Assembly (NCBI GenBank): GCA_030532705.1
Contig: JAUNKR010000011.1
Location: 1 to 53,244 of the forward strand
Origin: Peptostreptococcaceae bacterium
GTDB taxonomy: Bacteria; Bacillota; Clostridia; Peptostreptococcales; Filifactoraceae
DNA length: 53,244 bases
Direction of reading: 5' to 3'
A program made the position numbers and the translations under genes. Every line of letters starts with the position of its first letter. The first letter of the stretch is position 1. Positions 9,923 to 18,993 of this stretch are shown here, in pieces. The notes under the pieces are model-generated. The model searched no databases. It saw nothing but the letters and a program-made list of their open reading frames with translations, and was not told the DNA's origin.

Positions 9923-10042
9923 ATTGACCTCTTTATCATAAAAATTAAAATGCAATAGACCGCATTCCTTCGAATCCGATCCTTCTACAATTTCCTGATG
10001 CCCAGATCCGCCTCTTACTGAGACTCGACCCGAAAAACATTT

Positions 10043-10537
10043 TTATAGATTCTGCTTGTTGATCTCTTCCAGCATTCTTTTCTCGTCTGCAAGTACCTTT
10101 TCTTCCATCTTGATCTTGTATTCTCTAAGCGATTTTGCAACCTCTGTATCCTTGATCCCTAGGATCTGAACAGCCAACAATGCCGCATTCTTTGCACCGT
10201 CGATCGCAACCGTTGCAACAGGAACTCCCGGGGGCATCTGAACGATCGAAAGAAGCGCATCCATTCCTTCCAAAGTGGACGATTTGATCGGGATCCCGAC
10301 TACCGGCTTTGTTGTGCTTGCTGCGATCACTCCCGGCAAATGTGCCGCTTTCCCTGCAGCCGCGATATAAACGTCGATCTGATCATCATATTCGCTGATA
10401 TAGTCATCCAATAGATTTCCGGAGCGATGCGCCGACAATGCGCGTACATGATACTTCACTCCAAATTCATCCAAAACCGTGCATGCATCTTTTACCTTCG
10501 GATAGTCCGAAGTTGAACCGATAATAATAGCAACCAT
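10043..10537 (-). CDS. purE: N5-CAIR mutase / AIR carboxylase PurE
   Basis: PurE handles the carboxylation step that yields CAIR. The start is placed at MVAIIIGSTSDYP (164 residues), the normal N-terminus of the family, with AAAGGGAAAG upstream; a longer frame to 10582 adds 15 untypical residues. Motifs are GSTSDYPKVKDA, LSAHRSG, AAGKAAHLPGVIAA and SIVQMPPGVPVATV. The sequence is closest to class I PurE, which in bacteria normally needs PurK to form N5-CAIR. No purK is present in this window, and purC, which usually follows purE, is also absent. It is the first gene of the operon, with a structured leader. Confidence 0.95.
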   Translation of the reverse strand: MVAIIIGSTSDYPKVKDACTVLDEFGVKYHVRALSAHRSGNLLDDYISEYDDQIDVYIAAAGKAAHLPGVIAASTTKPVVGIPIKSSTLEGMDALLSIVQMPPGVPVATVAIDGAKNAALLAVQILGIKDTEVAKSLREYKIKMEEKVLADEKRMLEEINKQNL

Positions 10538-10593
10538 AATCTTTCCCTTTCTCTTTCCTGTTTTCAAGCTCAGGCACTTCACAAAGATCCGAT

Positions 10594-10644
10594 CCTAAAA
10601 GCCTATGCCGAATCAAACAATCGCAGTTTGATTTCATTTTTAGG
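10594..10644 (-). promoter_or_regulatory. Structured 5' leader of the purine operon (nested inverted repeats)
   Basis: Between the proposed promoter and purE, two nested inverted repeats are visible: CCTAAAA (10594-10600) with TTTTAGG (10638-10644), enclosing AATCAAAC (10611-10618) with GTTTGATT (10626-10633). On the minus strand this can fold into one long interrupted stem-loop about 55 nt upstream of the start codon. It has no U-tract. It does not show the conserved core of the guanine or ZTP riboswitches. A regulatory role is an inference. Confidence 0.45.
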
Positions 10645-10653
10645 TAATATCAT

Positions 10654-10678
10654 TCGGTTTATTCCGAACAATATTATA
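10654..10678 (-). promoter_or_regulatory. Probable purE promoter -10 and PurBox-like operator
   Basis: On the minus strand TATAAT (10673-10678) is followed at once by TTCGG-AATAAA-CCGAA, an inverted repeat. The plus-strand reading TATTCCGAACAAT differs at one position from the PurBox consensus AWWWCCGAACWWT of Firmicutes PurR; the second arm is a poorer match. No good -35 is seen. Placement at the start of the purine operon supports PurR-type control, but that is inferred from the motif alone. Confidence 0.45.
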
Positions 10679-10960
10679 AAACACTTTATTTATATACACA
10701 TTTTAGCACTTTAATCCCTTATTTTCAAGTACAAAAGGGAAAGTCCTGCCCAAAACTTTCTTAAGATCTGATGTGATTTTTACTGCCAAAACCGATATGA
10801 TCCGATCCCTTCCGTCCAAATATAACCATAGCACTTTTAACTTTATTCGCTAATGACTCCTATTTGCTTTTGGATTAGTTTATTGATCGAAACAACAGGA
10901 TCAAACGATCTGATGTCTCCGCCCAAATATATGCATACGCTCACGTATAAAGATTATAAC

Positions 10961-10995
10961 GATCATACGCTCAAGCAACTATCGATAGCAAAACC
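10961..10995. repeat. Imperfect ~35-bp repeat, copy 1
   Basis: This copy runs from GATCATACGCTCAA to ATAGCAAAACC. It matches 11042-11077 at roughly 80 percent by eye (GATCATAC.CTC..GCAACT.TC.ATAGCAAAACC). Confidence 0.6.
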
Positions 10996-11041
10996 ACATC
11001 CCCAAAACGATGCTGATCGCTGACAAGAATGCGAACGGCTT

Positions 11042-11077
11042 GATCATACACTCGCGGCAACTCTCAATAGCAAAACC
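11042..11077. repeat. Imperfect ~35-bp repeat, copy 2
   Basis: Second copy of the repeat at 10961-10995, 81 bp away. It contains CAACTCTCAATAGCAAAACC, whose left part resembles CAACTCTCGTAAAGCA of the purF-purM repeats, so both pairs may belong to one dispersed family. Confidence 0.6.
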
Positions 11078-11103
11078 CGGCTATAGAAAATGATTATTTG
11101 CAC

Positions 11104-11137
11104 AAAAAAAGCATAACAGCCTAAACTGCTATGCTTT
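11104..11137 (-). terminator. Terminator of the oppDFBCA operon
   Basis: On the minus strand AAAGCATAGCAG and CTGTTATGCTTT form a 12-bp stem (one mismatch) around a short loop, followed by a run of T. It sits about 40 nt after the oppA stop. Confidence 0.88.
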
Positions 11138-11179
11138 AAATTTTAATCATTGACTCTTCGTTTGATCTTCTAAGGCTTA

Positions 11180-12982
11180 TTATTTGTGTGCTATCGGCTC
11201 CGGAGCTGTAAGCTGTAGATCCGCCCAAGTAGAGTACTCTGTTCCATAGTAACTCCAATCATAAGACTTCACACGATTATTTACTGTTCTAAGCATTGTT
11301 CTGTACTGAATAGGAACTACCGGAGCATTCTTGATCATGTATTCTTCGAATCTGTGGTATGCATCTTTTCTGAATGCATCATCAAATGCTTTAACGGAGT
11401 TGATGTCTGCAAGGATTTGATCCAACTCCTCAGAAGCATATCTGGAGTAGTTAAACTGCGCTTCTCTTCCGTATAGTCCGGATGGCTCAGGGTTTGATCC
11501 TGTTGACCAAGCACCCATGAATACGTCGATACCAGGATCGTCTGCTTGAACTTTTTCGTAGAATGCATTAAACTCTATCGTTCTTCCTGTTGCAAGAACC
11601 GCATCCAGTCCGATTTCTTGCCATGCTTGCGTATAGAACAATGCCAAGTTTTCACCAAGGTCTCCACCGGACATTGTCGCTACATTGATCTGAAGCTTCT
11701 CACCTGTCGGAGTTTCTCTGAATCCGTCTTTATCCGTATCCACATATCCTGCATCATCCAAGATCTTGATCGCTTTTTCTTTATCGAATAGGATCGCATT
11801 CGGATTATCTGTGTGGAAGTTTTTGAATGGTGGTGGAATTAGAGAGTTTGCAGGAGATCTTAATCCGAAGTATAGGTTATCGGACATTGCTTGCATATCC
11901 AATGCATGACCCATTGCAAGTCTCAAGTTCACATCTGCCATTTTAGCCTTAGGATCCGGTACTACTTGACCTTTTTTAGCATCCCATTTTCCAAGCTTAA
12001 ATCCTACATAGTTATACACATATCCAGGTCTTCCAACAATCTTGATATTGTTAAGATCTTTGATTTGATCGTATTTATCCGCCGGATAAGAATCCACTAC
12101 GATATCATACTTACCTGCTTTTACCGCTTCCGCCACAACGTCAGGGCTTACAACTTCCATTACCAACTCAGGAATATGAGCTTTGCCTCTCCAGAAATGT
12201 TCATTTGCTTTGAATAGAACTTTCTCTCCAGGAACTACTTCTGAAATATAGTATGGTCCGCAAGAAAGAGGGTTTTTACGAACAGCATCCGAAGACTCAA
12301 GGTCTTTTACCGGAATACCGGCTAGCTGGTGCGCAGGAACCGGCTCAAACGGAATTCCTCCACCCCATAGGATACCAGGGTGCATTTCTTTGAAGTTAAT
12401 CACAAGCGTCTTGTCATCGACTACTTCAAGGCCTGAGATTTCAGTTGCTGTACCCGCATTATACTCTTCCATACCAATTACGTTTTTGAAGTCCGAGTCA
12501 TAACGAACACCTGTGTAGTCTTTGTCCGCAATAATTTTATAGTAGTAAACAAAGTCTGCTGCCGTTACCGGTGTTCCATCAGACCAAGTGTACTTCTCAT
12601 CGATCTTAAGTGTTGCTTTCTTAGCTTCAATATCAAAAGAAGCACTTACCGGACCACCATCCGCAAGTTTGAAGTCTTCGTCATTATTGAAAGATCCCCA
12701 CATTGTTGGCAACATGATCGATGAATCATCGTTTCCACTGTAAAGTGCCGGGTTGAACATTCCTTTGAATGGAGAGCTCAATACAACACCAACCTTGAGG
12801 ACTCCACCCTCGATCGGTTCTCCTTCGTTGTCAACGATCGTTGACAATTCAACAGACGCGCCCTTAGGTGCATCCCCTCCTTCTTTTTCGCCTGATGTGG
12901 TGCCACCGCCGCCACCGCTACAAGCTGTTAGAAGCATCATACCTGCCAGCGCACCGGCAAGCATTTTGTGTAGTCGCTTCAT
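11180..12982 (-). CDS. oppA: Oligopeptide ABC transporter substrate-binding lipoprotein
   Basis: This is the extracellular peptide-binding component (SBP family 5) that delivers oligopeptides to OppBC. The 600-residue product starts with a lipoprotein signal peptide, positively charged MKRLHK then a hydrophobic stretch and the lipobox LLTAC with lipidated C21, followed by a glycine-rich tether. Family features include the early ADFVYYYKIIAD-type segment and the C-terminal NAPVVPIQYR. GGAGG precedes the ATG. It is the last gene of oppDFBCA and is usually the most abundant component. Peptide specificity cannot be read from the sequence. Confidence 0.94.
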   Translation of the reverse strand: MKRLHKMLAGALAGMMLLTACSGGGGGTTSGEKEGGDAPKGASVELSTIVDNEGEPIEGGVLKVGVVLSSPFKGMFNPALYSGNDDSSIMLPTMWGSFNNDEDFKLADGGPVSASFDIEAKKATLKIDEKYTWSDGTPVTAADFVYYYKIIADKDYTGVRYDSDFKNVIGMEEYNAGTATEISGLEVVDDKTLVINFKEMHPGILWGGGIPFEPVPAHQLAGIPVKDLESSDAVRKNPLSCGPYYISEVVPGEKVLFKANEHFWRGKAHIPELVMEVVSPDVVAEAVKAGKYDIVVDSYPADKYDQIKDLNNIKIVGRPGYVYNYVGFKLGKWDAKKGQVVPDPKAKMADVNLRLAMGHALDMQAMSDNLYFGLRSPANSLIPPPFKNFHTDNPNAILFDKEKAIKILDDAGYVDTDKDGFRETPTGEKLQINVATMSGGDLGENLALFYTQAWQEIGLDAVLATGRTIEFNAFYEKVQADDPGIDVFMGAWSTGSNPEPSGLYGREAQFNYSRYASEELDQILADINSVKAFDDAFRKDAYHRFEEYMIKNAPVVPIQYRTMLRTVNNRVKSYDWSYYGTEYSTWADLQLTAPEPIAHK

Positions 12983-12995
12983 AAAATTTCCTCCT

Positions 12996-13934
12996 TTAAC
13001 CTAATCTTTGTTTTGCGTCAGATGCTCTTCTCAGAGCCTGGCCAATATAATTTATGCTAAGCATCATAAAGAAGATCAATAATGATGCCGGTAGCCATAC
13101 ATAAGTTTTGTACTGGAGTACACTGGAATCTCTTGCATAAGAGATCAAAGTTCCCAGACTTCCTTTATCCGGCGGGAAGCCGAACCCGAGGAAAGCAAGT
13201 CCCGTTTCGATACCGATATTTCCTGCAAAGCTCAATACTCCTTGAACGATGATGATGGAAATGATATTTGGCAAAATACCAAACAACATGATCTTTATAT
13301 CGCTGGTCCCCATCGTTTTGGATGCATTGACATAGTCACGCCTTGCTTCCGACAAGGTCTTGGATCGCACCAGACGTGCCACCCCGACCCAATAGAAACC
13401 GCTCATGATCAAAATAAAATGATAGATCTTATAGTTCGGCAAGATCGATACGAATACGATGATGATCATCAATGTCGGCATGATGGATATAAAGTCGATG
13501 ATCTGTAGAATGATCTGATCCACTTTGCCGCCATAGTATCCCGCCATCAATCCCATGATGATCCCGATGATCGTTGTAAGCGCGGTGATCGCGATCCCTA
13601 CCATGATGGAGTTTCTCGAACCTAGGATCAACTGTCCAAGGATGGATTTACCTGCTCGGTCCGTACCGAGCCAGAAGCCGTCTCTTCCCGGAGGAAGGAA
13701 ACTTCTTGTGATATCGACACGCATGACCTGTTTCGGATCCAAAAACGCTGCCCAAACAAATACGGTGATGATAAATAACACGAATATGATCAAGCTGAAC
13801 AAAGCAACTTTATCTTTTTTAAATTCTCTCGCAAGCACCATCCAAGCACTCGGACTTTTTTGTCTTGCCGCTTCTTCGTGCTTTTGAACGATCGGTGCAT
13901 TTTGTGCGTTCTTTTTCTTTTCTCCTTTGCTCAT
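12996..13934 (-). CDS. oppC: Oligopeptide ABC transporter permease OppC
   Basis: A 312-residue membrane permease of the binding-protein-dependent transport family. After a lysine-rich cytoplasmic N-terminus (about 35 residues) comes the OppC-type first membrane span, then WLGTDRAGKSILGQLILGSRNS, a hallmark of DppC/OppC proteins. Five further spans follow, and the EAA loop (EARRDYVNASKTMG) contacts the ATPases. AGGAGG lies upstream of the ATG. It pairs with OppB to form the pore, 10 bp downstream of oppB. Confidence 0.94.
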   Translation of the reverse strand: MSKGEKKKNAQNAPIVQKHEEAARQKSPSAWMVLAREFKKDKVALFSLIIFVLFIITVFVWAAFLDPKQVMRVDITRSFLPPGRDGFWLGTDRAGKSILGQLILGSRNSIMVGIAITALTTIIGIIMGLMAGYYGGKVDQIILQIIDFISIMPTLMIIIVFVSILPNYKIYHFILIMSGFYWVGVARLVRSKTLSEARRDYVNASKTMGTSDIKIMLFGILPNIISIIIVQGVLSFAGNIGIETGLAFLGFGFPPDKGSLGTLISYARDSSVLQYKTYVWLPASLLIFFMMLSINYIGQALRRASDAKQRLG

Positions 13935-13943
13935 TGTTTCCTC

Positions 13944-14903
13944 CTACTCAATTCTTATTCTCGGGTCAACGATGGACATGATGATGTCAGAAAGCACACT
14001 ACCTGTCAAGATCAAGAATCCGTAAAGCATGATCAATGCTGTAATGATCGAATAGTCTCTCGATCCCATCGCTGAGATAAATAGCTCACCCATGCCCGGA
14101 TAAGCAAAGATCGTTTCAAGGATGATCGATCCACCCAAAAGACCGGTGATCGTGAATCCGAAGAATGCTGCGATCGGCAACAATGAGTTTCTGAAAATAT
14201 GATGTGTATATACTTTACTGATCGGTACCCCTTTGGAACGTGCTGTACGCACATAGTCCATCGTTTTGGCATCGACCACTTCGTTACGAAGGTACTGGAT
14301 CGTACTTGTCGTCGCAAGAAGCGCGTAAGTGAATGCCGGTAGGATCATATGCTGGAGCCTGCTCATAATATATGGCAATCCCGGAGCTACGCCCAGTCCG
14401 ACCGTACCTGATGTCGGGAACCATGCCAACCGATACCCGAATACCAAAAGCATCACTAGATAAAGAACATATGATGGCATCGCATAACTCAGGAAGTTAT
14501 AGAATACAACGCATCGGTCAAAAAGCGAGTTGTAATATCGCCCCGCCAAAACTCCAAGCGGGATCGCGATCGCATATAGTAAAATCGTTGAAAGAAGTGA
14601 AAGATAGAATGTATTTTTCGCACGTTCTCCGATAACGTCGGAAACAGGACGTTTGTAGTTGTAGCTCATTCCAAGATCTCCCTTGGAAATCCTCTTCAAC
14701 CAGTTGACATACTGAACCCTCAGCGGATCATTCAATCCTGCTTTTTCGCGAAGCTCTTCGATACGACTCGCCTCGGTCTCCGGAGTGATCAATCCTGTAA
14801 AAGGATCCCCCGGCATCGCTCTACCTAAGGCAAATACCAATATACTCAAAACAAAAAGTTGCGGTATCATGATCAATACGCGTCTTAATACGGTTTTCCA
14901 CAT
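13944..14903 (-). CDS. oppB: Oligopeptide ABC transporter permease OppB
   Basis: A 319-residue inner permease. It opens with VLRRVLIMIPQLFVLSILVF and GRAMPGDPF, typical of OppB/DppB, and has about six membrane spans with an EAA-like loop around TMDYVRTARSKGVP. The start is one base after the oppF stop region, preceded by GGGAGG, so translation is probably coupled. It forms the translocation channel with OppC. Confidence 0.94.
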   Translation of the reverse strand: MWKTVLRRVLIMIPQLFVLSILVFALGRAMPGDPFTGLITPETEASRIEELREKAGLNDPLRVQYVNWLKRISKGDLGMSYNYKRPVSDVIGERAKNTFYLSLLSTILLYAIAIPLGVLAGRYYNSLFDRCVVFYNFLSYAMPSYVLYLVMLLVFGYRLAWFPTSGTVGLGVAPGLPYIMSRLQHMILPAFTYALLATTSTIQYLRNEVVDAKTMDYVRTARSKGVPISKVYTHHIFRNSLLPIAAFFGFTITGLLGGSIILETIFAYPGMGELFISAMGSRDYSIITALIMLYGFLILTGSVLSDIIMSIVDPRIRIE

Positions 14904-14904
14904 A

Positions 14905-15840
14905 TTACAAACCTCCCTTTATCGATACATAGTGAGTGTCACTGAGTTTTGACAGATCATAAGGTCTGAAATTCTCATTATAATACTCGGAAACCTTCTC
15001 ATCAAATTGGCGCTCTACTTCCAATCTGCGAACCTTTGCCGCTTCTCGATCATCCGGATCGATATGCGGGATCGCAGCCAACAAACGCTTCGTATAAATA
15101 TGTTTCGGGTCTCTGTAAATATCTTCTCTGGTTCCTGTTTCTACAAATCTTCCTCTATGCATGATATAAATATGATCGCACATGTGCTTTACGACTCCTA
15201 GGTCATGAGAAATGAATAGATAACTGATCCCGAAATCCTTCTGGATATCCTTCATATAGTTGAGCACCTGTGCCTGCACCGAAAGATCCAGCGCCGATAC
15301 GGGCTCATCCGCCACAATCAGCTTCGGCTTACAAGCCACCGCACGAGCTACTCCGATACGCTGTCTTTGTCCGCCTGAAAACTCATGCGGATATTTGAAG
15401 ATCGCATCAGACGGCATCCCCACGATATCAAGCAACTCATAGACTCTTTTTTCAAGTTCTTCCGGAGAAAGTTCCTCAAAGTTTTTGAGCGGTTCTCCGA
15501 TAATATCACGAATCCTTTTCTTCGGATCAAGGCTCGACATTGAGTCTTGGAAGATCATCTGTACATCGTAGTTATATTTTACTTGCTTTCGAACACTCTT
15601 TTTCGTTACATCATGCCCATTGTACATAATGGTTCCATGAGTAGCCGGCTCCAATCCGACGATGGCTTTCCCGATCGTCGATTTACCCGATCCGGACTCA
15701 CCGATCAGGCCATAGGTCTTTCCTTCTTCAATGTCAAGGTTTACACCATCGACCGCATAGACATAATCAACGATTCGGTTGAAAAATCCTCCGCGGATCG
15801 GAAAGTGGACCTTTAGATCTCTTATCTCTAGAAAACTCAT
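14905..15840 (-). CDS. oppF: Oligopeptide ABC transporter ATP-binding protein OppF
   Basis: One of the two ATPases of the peptide importer. The start is placed at [11 protein letters not shown] (311 residues): its ATG overlaps the oppD stop (TAATG) and GAGGAGGG stands upstream, while the longer frame to 15885 would lie inside oppD. Walker A is GESGSGKST, the signature is FSGGQRQR, Walker B is LIVADEPVSALD, and the H-loop is FISHDLGVV. The C-terminal oligopeptide/dipeptide transporter extension (YTKRLLAAIPHIDP) is present. Confidence 0.95.
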   Translation of the reverse strand: MSFLEIRDLKVHFPIRGGFFNRIVDYVYAVDGVNLDIEEGKTYGLIGESGSGKSTIGKAIVGLEPATHGTIMYNGHDVTKKSVRKQVKYNYDVQMIFQDSMSSLDPKKRIRDIIGEPLKNFEELSPEELEKRVYELLDIVGMPSDAIFKYPHEFSGGQRQRIGVARAVACKPKLIVADEPVSALDLSVQAQVLNYMKDIQKDFGISYLFISHDLGVVKHMCDHIYIMHRGRFVETGTREDIYRDPKHIYTKRLLAAIPHIDPDDREAAKVRRLEVERQFDEKVSEYYNENFRPYDLSKLSDTHYVSIKGGL

Positions 15841-16847
15841 TATTTTCCCTCCTCTTGGAAATAGAATTCTTTCCAGCATGTGCATCGAACAAAATGTCCC
15901 GGAGACACTTCATGTAATCCCGGATGTTCTTCATGCGCACTTTGCGGTATCCAAGGGATACGAGGTGAAAATCGGCATCCTTCTCTTGGTAGATTTTTCA
16001 AAGACGGAACCATTCCCTCGATAACATGTAGATGTTTGTCCTGACTGTTATCCTGAGGGATCGAGTTCAACAAACTTCTTGTATATGGATGAAGCGGATT
16101 ATTAAACAGTTCATCGACAGGCGCCTCTTCTACGACCTGCCCTGCATACATTACACAAACACGGTTTGCTACTTGCGATACAACGCCAAGATCGTGCGTG
16201 ATCAAAATAACACCGGCATTGATCTCTTTTTGAAGATCAAGCAACAGGTCCAGGATCTGAGCCTGGATCGTAACGTCCAAAGCCGTCGTCGGTTCGTCCG
16301 CAATAATGATGTCGGGTTTACAAGCCAAAGCGATCGCGATGATGATACGCTGTCTCATACCTCCTGAAAGTTGATGCGGGAACTGACGTCGTACTCGTTC
16401 CGGATTTGGAATCCCCACCTGCTTGATCAGTTCCAAAACTCTTGCTTTTCTTTGCTCGCTGTTCAGATCAGTATGATACACAAGACTCTCTTCGATCTGA
16501 TCCCCTACTCGCTGCAACGGGTTCAACGCAGAAAGCGGATCTTGGAAGATCATTCCGATGTCTCCACCGCGCACTTTATTGTATTCAGCCTCTGACAGCG
16601 TTAAGAGATTTTTTCCTTGATACAGCACTTCACCACTTACAGAAGTATAGTTCATATTATGAAGTCCTATAATAGTTGTCGCTAATGTACTCTTGCCACA
16701 TCCGGACTCGCCTACAATCGCTAAAATTTCATTTCGGTGTAAAGAGATGCTTACATTATCGACCGCGTTAAAGTAATCATCCTTGATCCTAAACGCAGTG
16801 TTCAGCCCTTTTACATCCAATAGCTTTTCATTCGCCTGCAATCTCAC
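15840..16847 (-). CDS. oppD: Oligopeptide ABC transporter ATP-binding protein OppD
   Basis: First gene of the importer operon and partner of OppF, 335 residues. Walker A is GESGCGKST, the signature LSGGMRQR, Walker [13 protein letters not shown] and the H-loop ITHDLGVV. The C-terminal extension [11 protein letters not shown] followed by [10 protein letters not shown] and CTCW is the cysteine-containing oligopeptide_HPY region, which in several OppD/DppD proteins binds an Fe-S cluster. A promoter with TTGACT and TAATAT lies about 190 bp upstream, giving a long leader. Confidence 0.95.
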   Translation of the reverse strand: MRLQANEKLLDVKGLNTAFRIKDDYFNAVDNVSISLHRNEILAIVGESGCGKSTLATTIIGLHNMNYTSVSGEVLYQGKNLLTLSEAEYNKVRGGDIGMIFQDPLSALNPLQRVGDQIEESLVYHTDLNSEQRKARVLELIKQVGIPNPERVRRQFPHQLSGGMRQRIIIAIALACKPDIIIADEPTTALDVTIQAQILDLLLDLQKEINAGVILITHDLGVVSQVANRVCVMYAGQVVEEAPVDELFNNPLHPYTRSLLNSIPQDNSQDKHLHVIEGMVPSLKNLPREGCRFSPRIPWIPQSAHEEHPGLHEVSPGHFVRCTCWKEFYFQEEGK

Positions 16848-17033
16848 TCCTCCTTCATTACCTTACCTAAGTGACCAAACATCCCCGGATCGAATATATC
16901 TCGTCCGTTTCTCCTCCGCGCTTGTTTCCTTTATCCACCATCTGTCTTCTTCGTGAATCCTTTGAGCAGACAAATATATCAAGCACATTTGACAGAACAT
17001 TCTACAATTGTTTTGTCATTACATTTATTACTA

Positions 17034-17063
17034 ATATTACACTCATTTATACCTAAAAGTCAA
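17034..17063 (-). promoter_or_regulatory. Promoter of oppDFBCA
   Basis: Minus strand -35 TTGACT (17058-17063), spacer 18, -10 TAATAT (17034-17039). The resulting leader is about 180 nt and holds no obvious riboswitch. The opp-pepF intergenic region (16848-17295) is AT-rich and contains no gene. Confidence 0.6.
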
Positions 17064-17253
17064 TATAATGCTTCTCTAAAGTTGCAGGAAAGTTTATAAT
17101 TTATTTTTCCTGATGCAAATATCCGTTTTGTTTTTATTTGTTTTATTTTTGATATTTTTGTTTTTCCTATACATTCAAGCCCTTTTGTTGATCAAGCCCC
17201 TTGATTGATCGGAAGATTGAGCGGAAGAAAGAATATACATTTTTGTTGAATTT

Positions 17254-17262
17254 TGTTATACT
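17254..17262 (+). promoter_or_regulatory. Extended -10 promoter of the M3 oligoendopeptidase gene
   Basis: TGTTATACT is an extended -10 (TG-N-TATACT) 33 nt before the start codon. A clear -35 is not seen at 17 bp. It is divergent from the opp promoter. Confidence 0.45.
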
Positions 17263-17295
17263 GTATTAGACAACATTTTTATGGAGGTAAAAGTA

Positions 17296-18978
17296 ATGAA
17301 GTTTAATGATATGCCTTACCAAAGGCCAAATATCGATGAGATCTCATCTCAATATAAAAAATTTGAATCCGATATCCAAGGCGCATCCTCTGCCGAGGAG
17401 CAGATCGCGATCATAAAGCAGTATGCTGATTTTATGAAAAAAGTACAGACGAATTACAAGCTTGCGACCACTCGATACTCGATCGATACAACGGATAAAT
17501 TCTATGAGGATGAAAATGCTTTTCTAGATCAAAACCTCCCGATCCTTTCTACTTTGGAAGTTGCGATCAAAAAAGCGATCTATCATTCAAAATTTCGCGC
17601 AGAGCTTGAGAGAGAATTCGGCGCATATTATTTTAAACTGTTGGAATGCTCTTTCATCCTGGACGAAAAAGCGGTCCCTTTTATGCAAAAGGAAAATGAA
17701 TTGGTGACCAAGTACAGCAAATTGATCGCGAACGGCAAGGTCATTTTCAGAGGGCAGGAATATACACTGACTCAGCTTTCTCCGCTTCTTCAAAGTCTGG
17801 ATCGTGATGCACGGCGAGAAGCTTATCAGGTGCGTAACAAGTTTTACGAGTCTCATCAGAACGAATTTGACAGCATCTATGATGAGCTCGTAAAGGTCCG
17901 CACGGAAATGGCAACTACATTGGGATATAAGAACTATATTGAATTCCGCTACAAACAGCTCCGACGAACCGACTACGACCATAAAGATGTCGCGAACTAT
18001 CGTGAAAAAGTGTTAAAACATCTGACACCTCTTTCGGTCAAGCTTCGCGAAGATCAGGCTCAAAGACTGGGGATCGAAGATCTCAAAGTCTATGATCTGC
18101 CTTGTGTCTTTAGCGACGGAAATCCCGATCCGTTGGGTGATGAGGAATTTATCATCAAAAATGCGATCAAAATGTATGATGAACTCAGCCCGGAAACCGG
18201 AGAATTTTTTCATTTTATGGTAGATAATGAGCTGATGGATCTGGTCGCAAAACCGGGCAAGAGAGCCGGCGGGTACTGCACGAGTTTCGACCAATATAAA
18301 GCTCCTTTCATCTTCTCAAACTTCAATGGGACTCGTGGTGATATCGACGTGATCACACATGAGGCGGGCCATGCTTTCCAAAATTATATGTCCCAGAATA
18401 TGCTGTTACCGGATTATATTTGGCCGACTTTTGAATCTTGTGAGATTCATTCAATGAGCATGGAGTTTTTGACTTGGCCGTATATGCATTATTTCTTTGG
18501 TGATAATGCCGAAAAATTCAAATTTGCGGCTTTGACAAGTTCGATCAACTTCATCCCTTATGGCGTGACGATCGACCATTTCCAGCATTTTGTGTATGAA
18601 AATCCGAATGCGACACCGGCGGAGCGACGACAAAAATATCATGAGATCGAAAAAATGTACCGACCGGACATCGAATACGATGATGACTTTTTGGAAAGCG
18701 GTTCTTTCTGGTTTATGCAGGGCCATGTGTTCCGCTCGCCATTCTATTATATCGACTATACTTTGGCACAGGTCTGTGCATTCCAGTATCTTGTCAAATT
18801 CCTCGATGCGCCGGAGAAGACCGTGCAGGAATATATCACGCTGTGCAAGGCAGGCGGTTCCGCACCGTTCTTTGAGCTGATCGAGATCGGAAAGCTTCAA
18901 AATCCGATGACCACTTCTGTGCTTGAAGATCTGATCCCTGCGCTCCAAAAGATCTTGGATTCTTTTGATGTAAAATAA
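17296..18978 (+). CDS. M3 family oligoendopeptidase (PepF-like)
   Basis: A cytoplasmic zinc endopeptidase that cuts imported oligopeptides. The 560-residue product carries the zincin motif HEAGH (H355, E356, H359) in DVITHEAGHAFQNY, with the third ligand Glu in FESCEIHSMSMEF about 25 residues later. Length and layout fit the shorter M3 oligoendopeptidase branch rather than classic 600-residue PepF. The start is the second ATG: the first ATG (17281) is part of the ribosome binding site ATGGAGGT itself. It is divergent from oppDFBCA, which fits a peptide uptake and digestion unit. Confidence 0.93.
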   Translation: MKFNDMPYQRPNIDEISSQYKKFESDIQGASSAEEQIAIIKQYADFMKKVQTNYKLATTRYSIDTTDKFYEDENAFLDQNLPILSTLEVAIKKAIYHSKFRAELEREFGAYYFKLLECSFILDEKAVPFMQKENELVTKYSKLIANGKVIFRGQEYTLTQLSPLLQSLDRDARREAYQVRNKFYESHQNEFDSIYDELVKVRTEMATTLGYKNYIEFRYKQLRRTDYDHKDVANYREKVLKHLTPLSVKLREDQAQRLGIEDLKVYDLPCVFSDGNPDPLGDEEFIIKNAIKMYDELSPETGEFFHFMVDNELMDLVAKPGKRAGGYCTSFDQYKAPFIFSNFNGTRGDIDVITHEAGHAFQNYMSQNMLLPDYIWPTFESCEIHSMSMEFLTWPYMHYFFGDNAEKFKFAALTSSINFIPYGVTIDHFQHFVYENPNATPAERRQKYHEIEKMYRPDIEYDDDFLESGSFWFMQGHVFRSPFYYIDYTLAQVCAFQYLVKFLDAPEKTVQEYITLCKAGGSAPFFELIEIGKLQNPMTTSVLEDLIPALQKILDSFDVK

Positions 18979-18993
18979 AGATCCGTATGATAA

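Larger units (their letters stand above)
10679..11103. other. Intergenic region without a gene, containing degenerate repeats
   Basis: About 420 bp between the purE promoter and the opp terminator hold no frame with a start and ribosome binding site that I would call a gene. The only structure seen is the pair of imperfect repeats at 10961 and 11042, plus a shorter CATACGCTCA echo near 10934. Confidence 0.5.

Noticed and set aside
9923-9955. Upstream TTG start for purF
   Set aside because: PurF needs Cys directly after the initiator Met; the ATG at 9922 gives MCGILG and has the ribosome site.
10538-10740. Guanine or ZTP riboswitch in the purE leader
   Set aside because: Neither the conserved guanine-aptamer loops nor the ZTP core was found; only simple nested hairpins are present.
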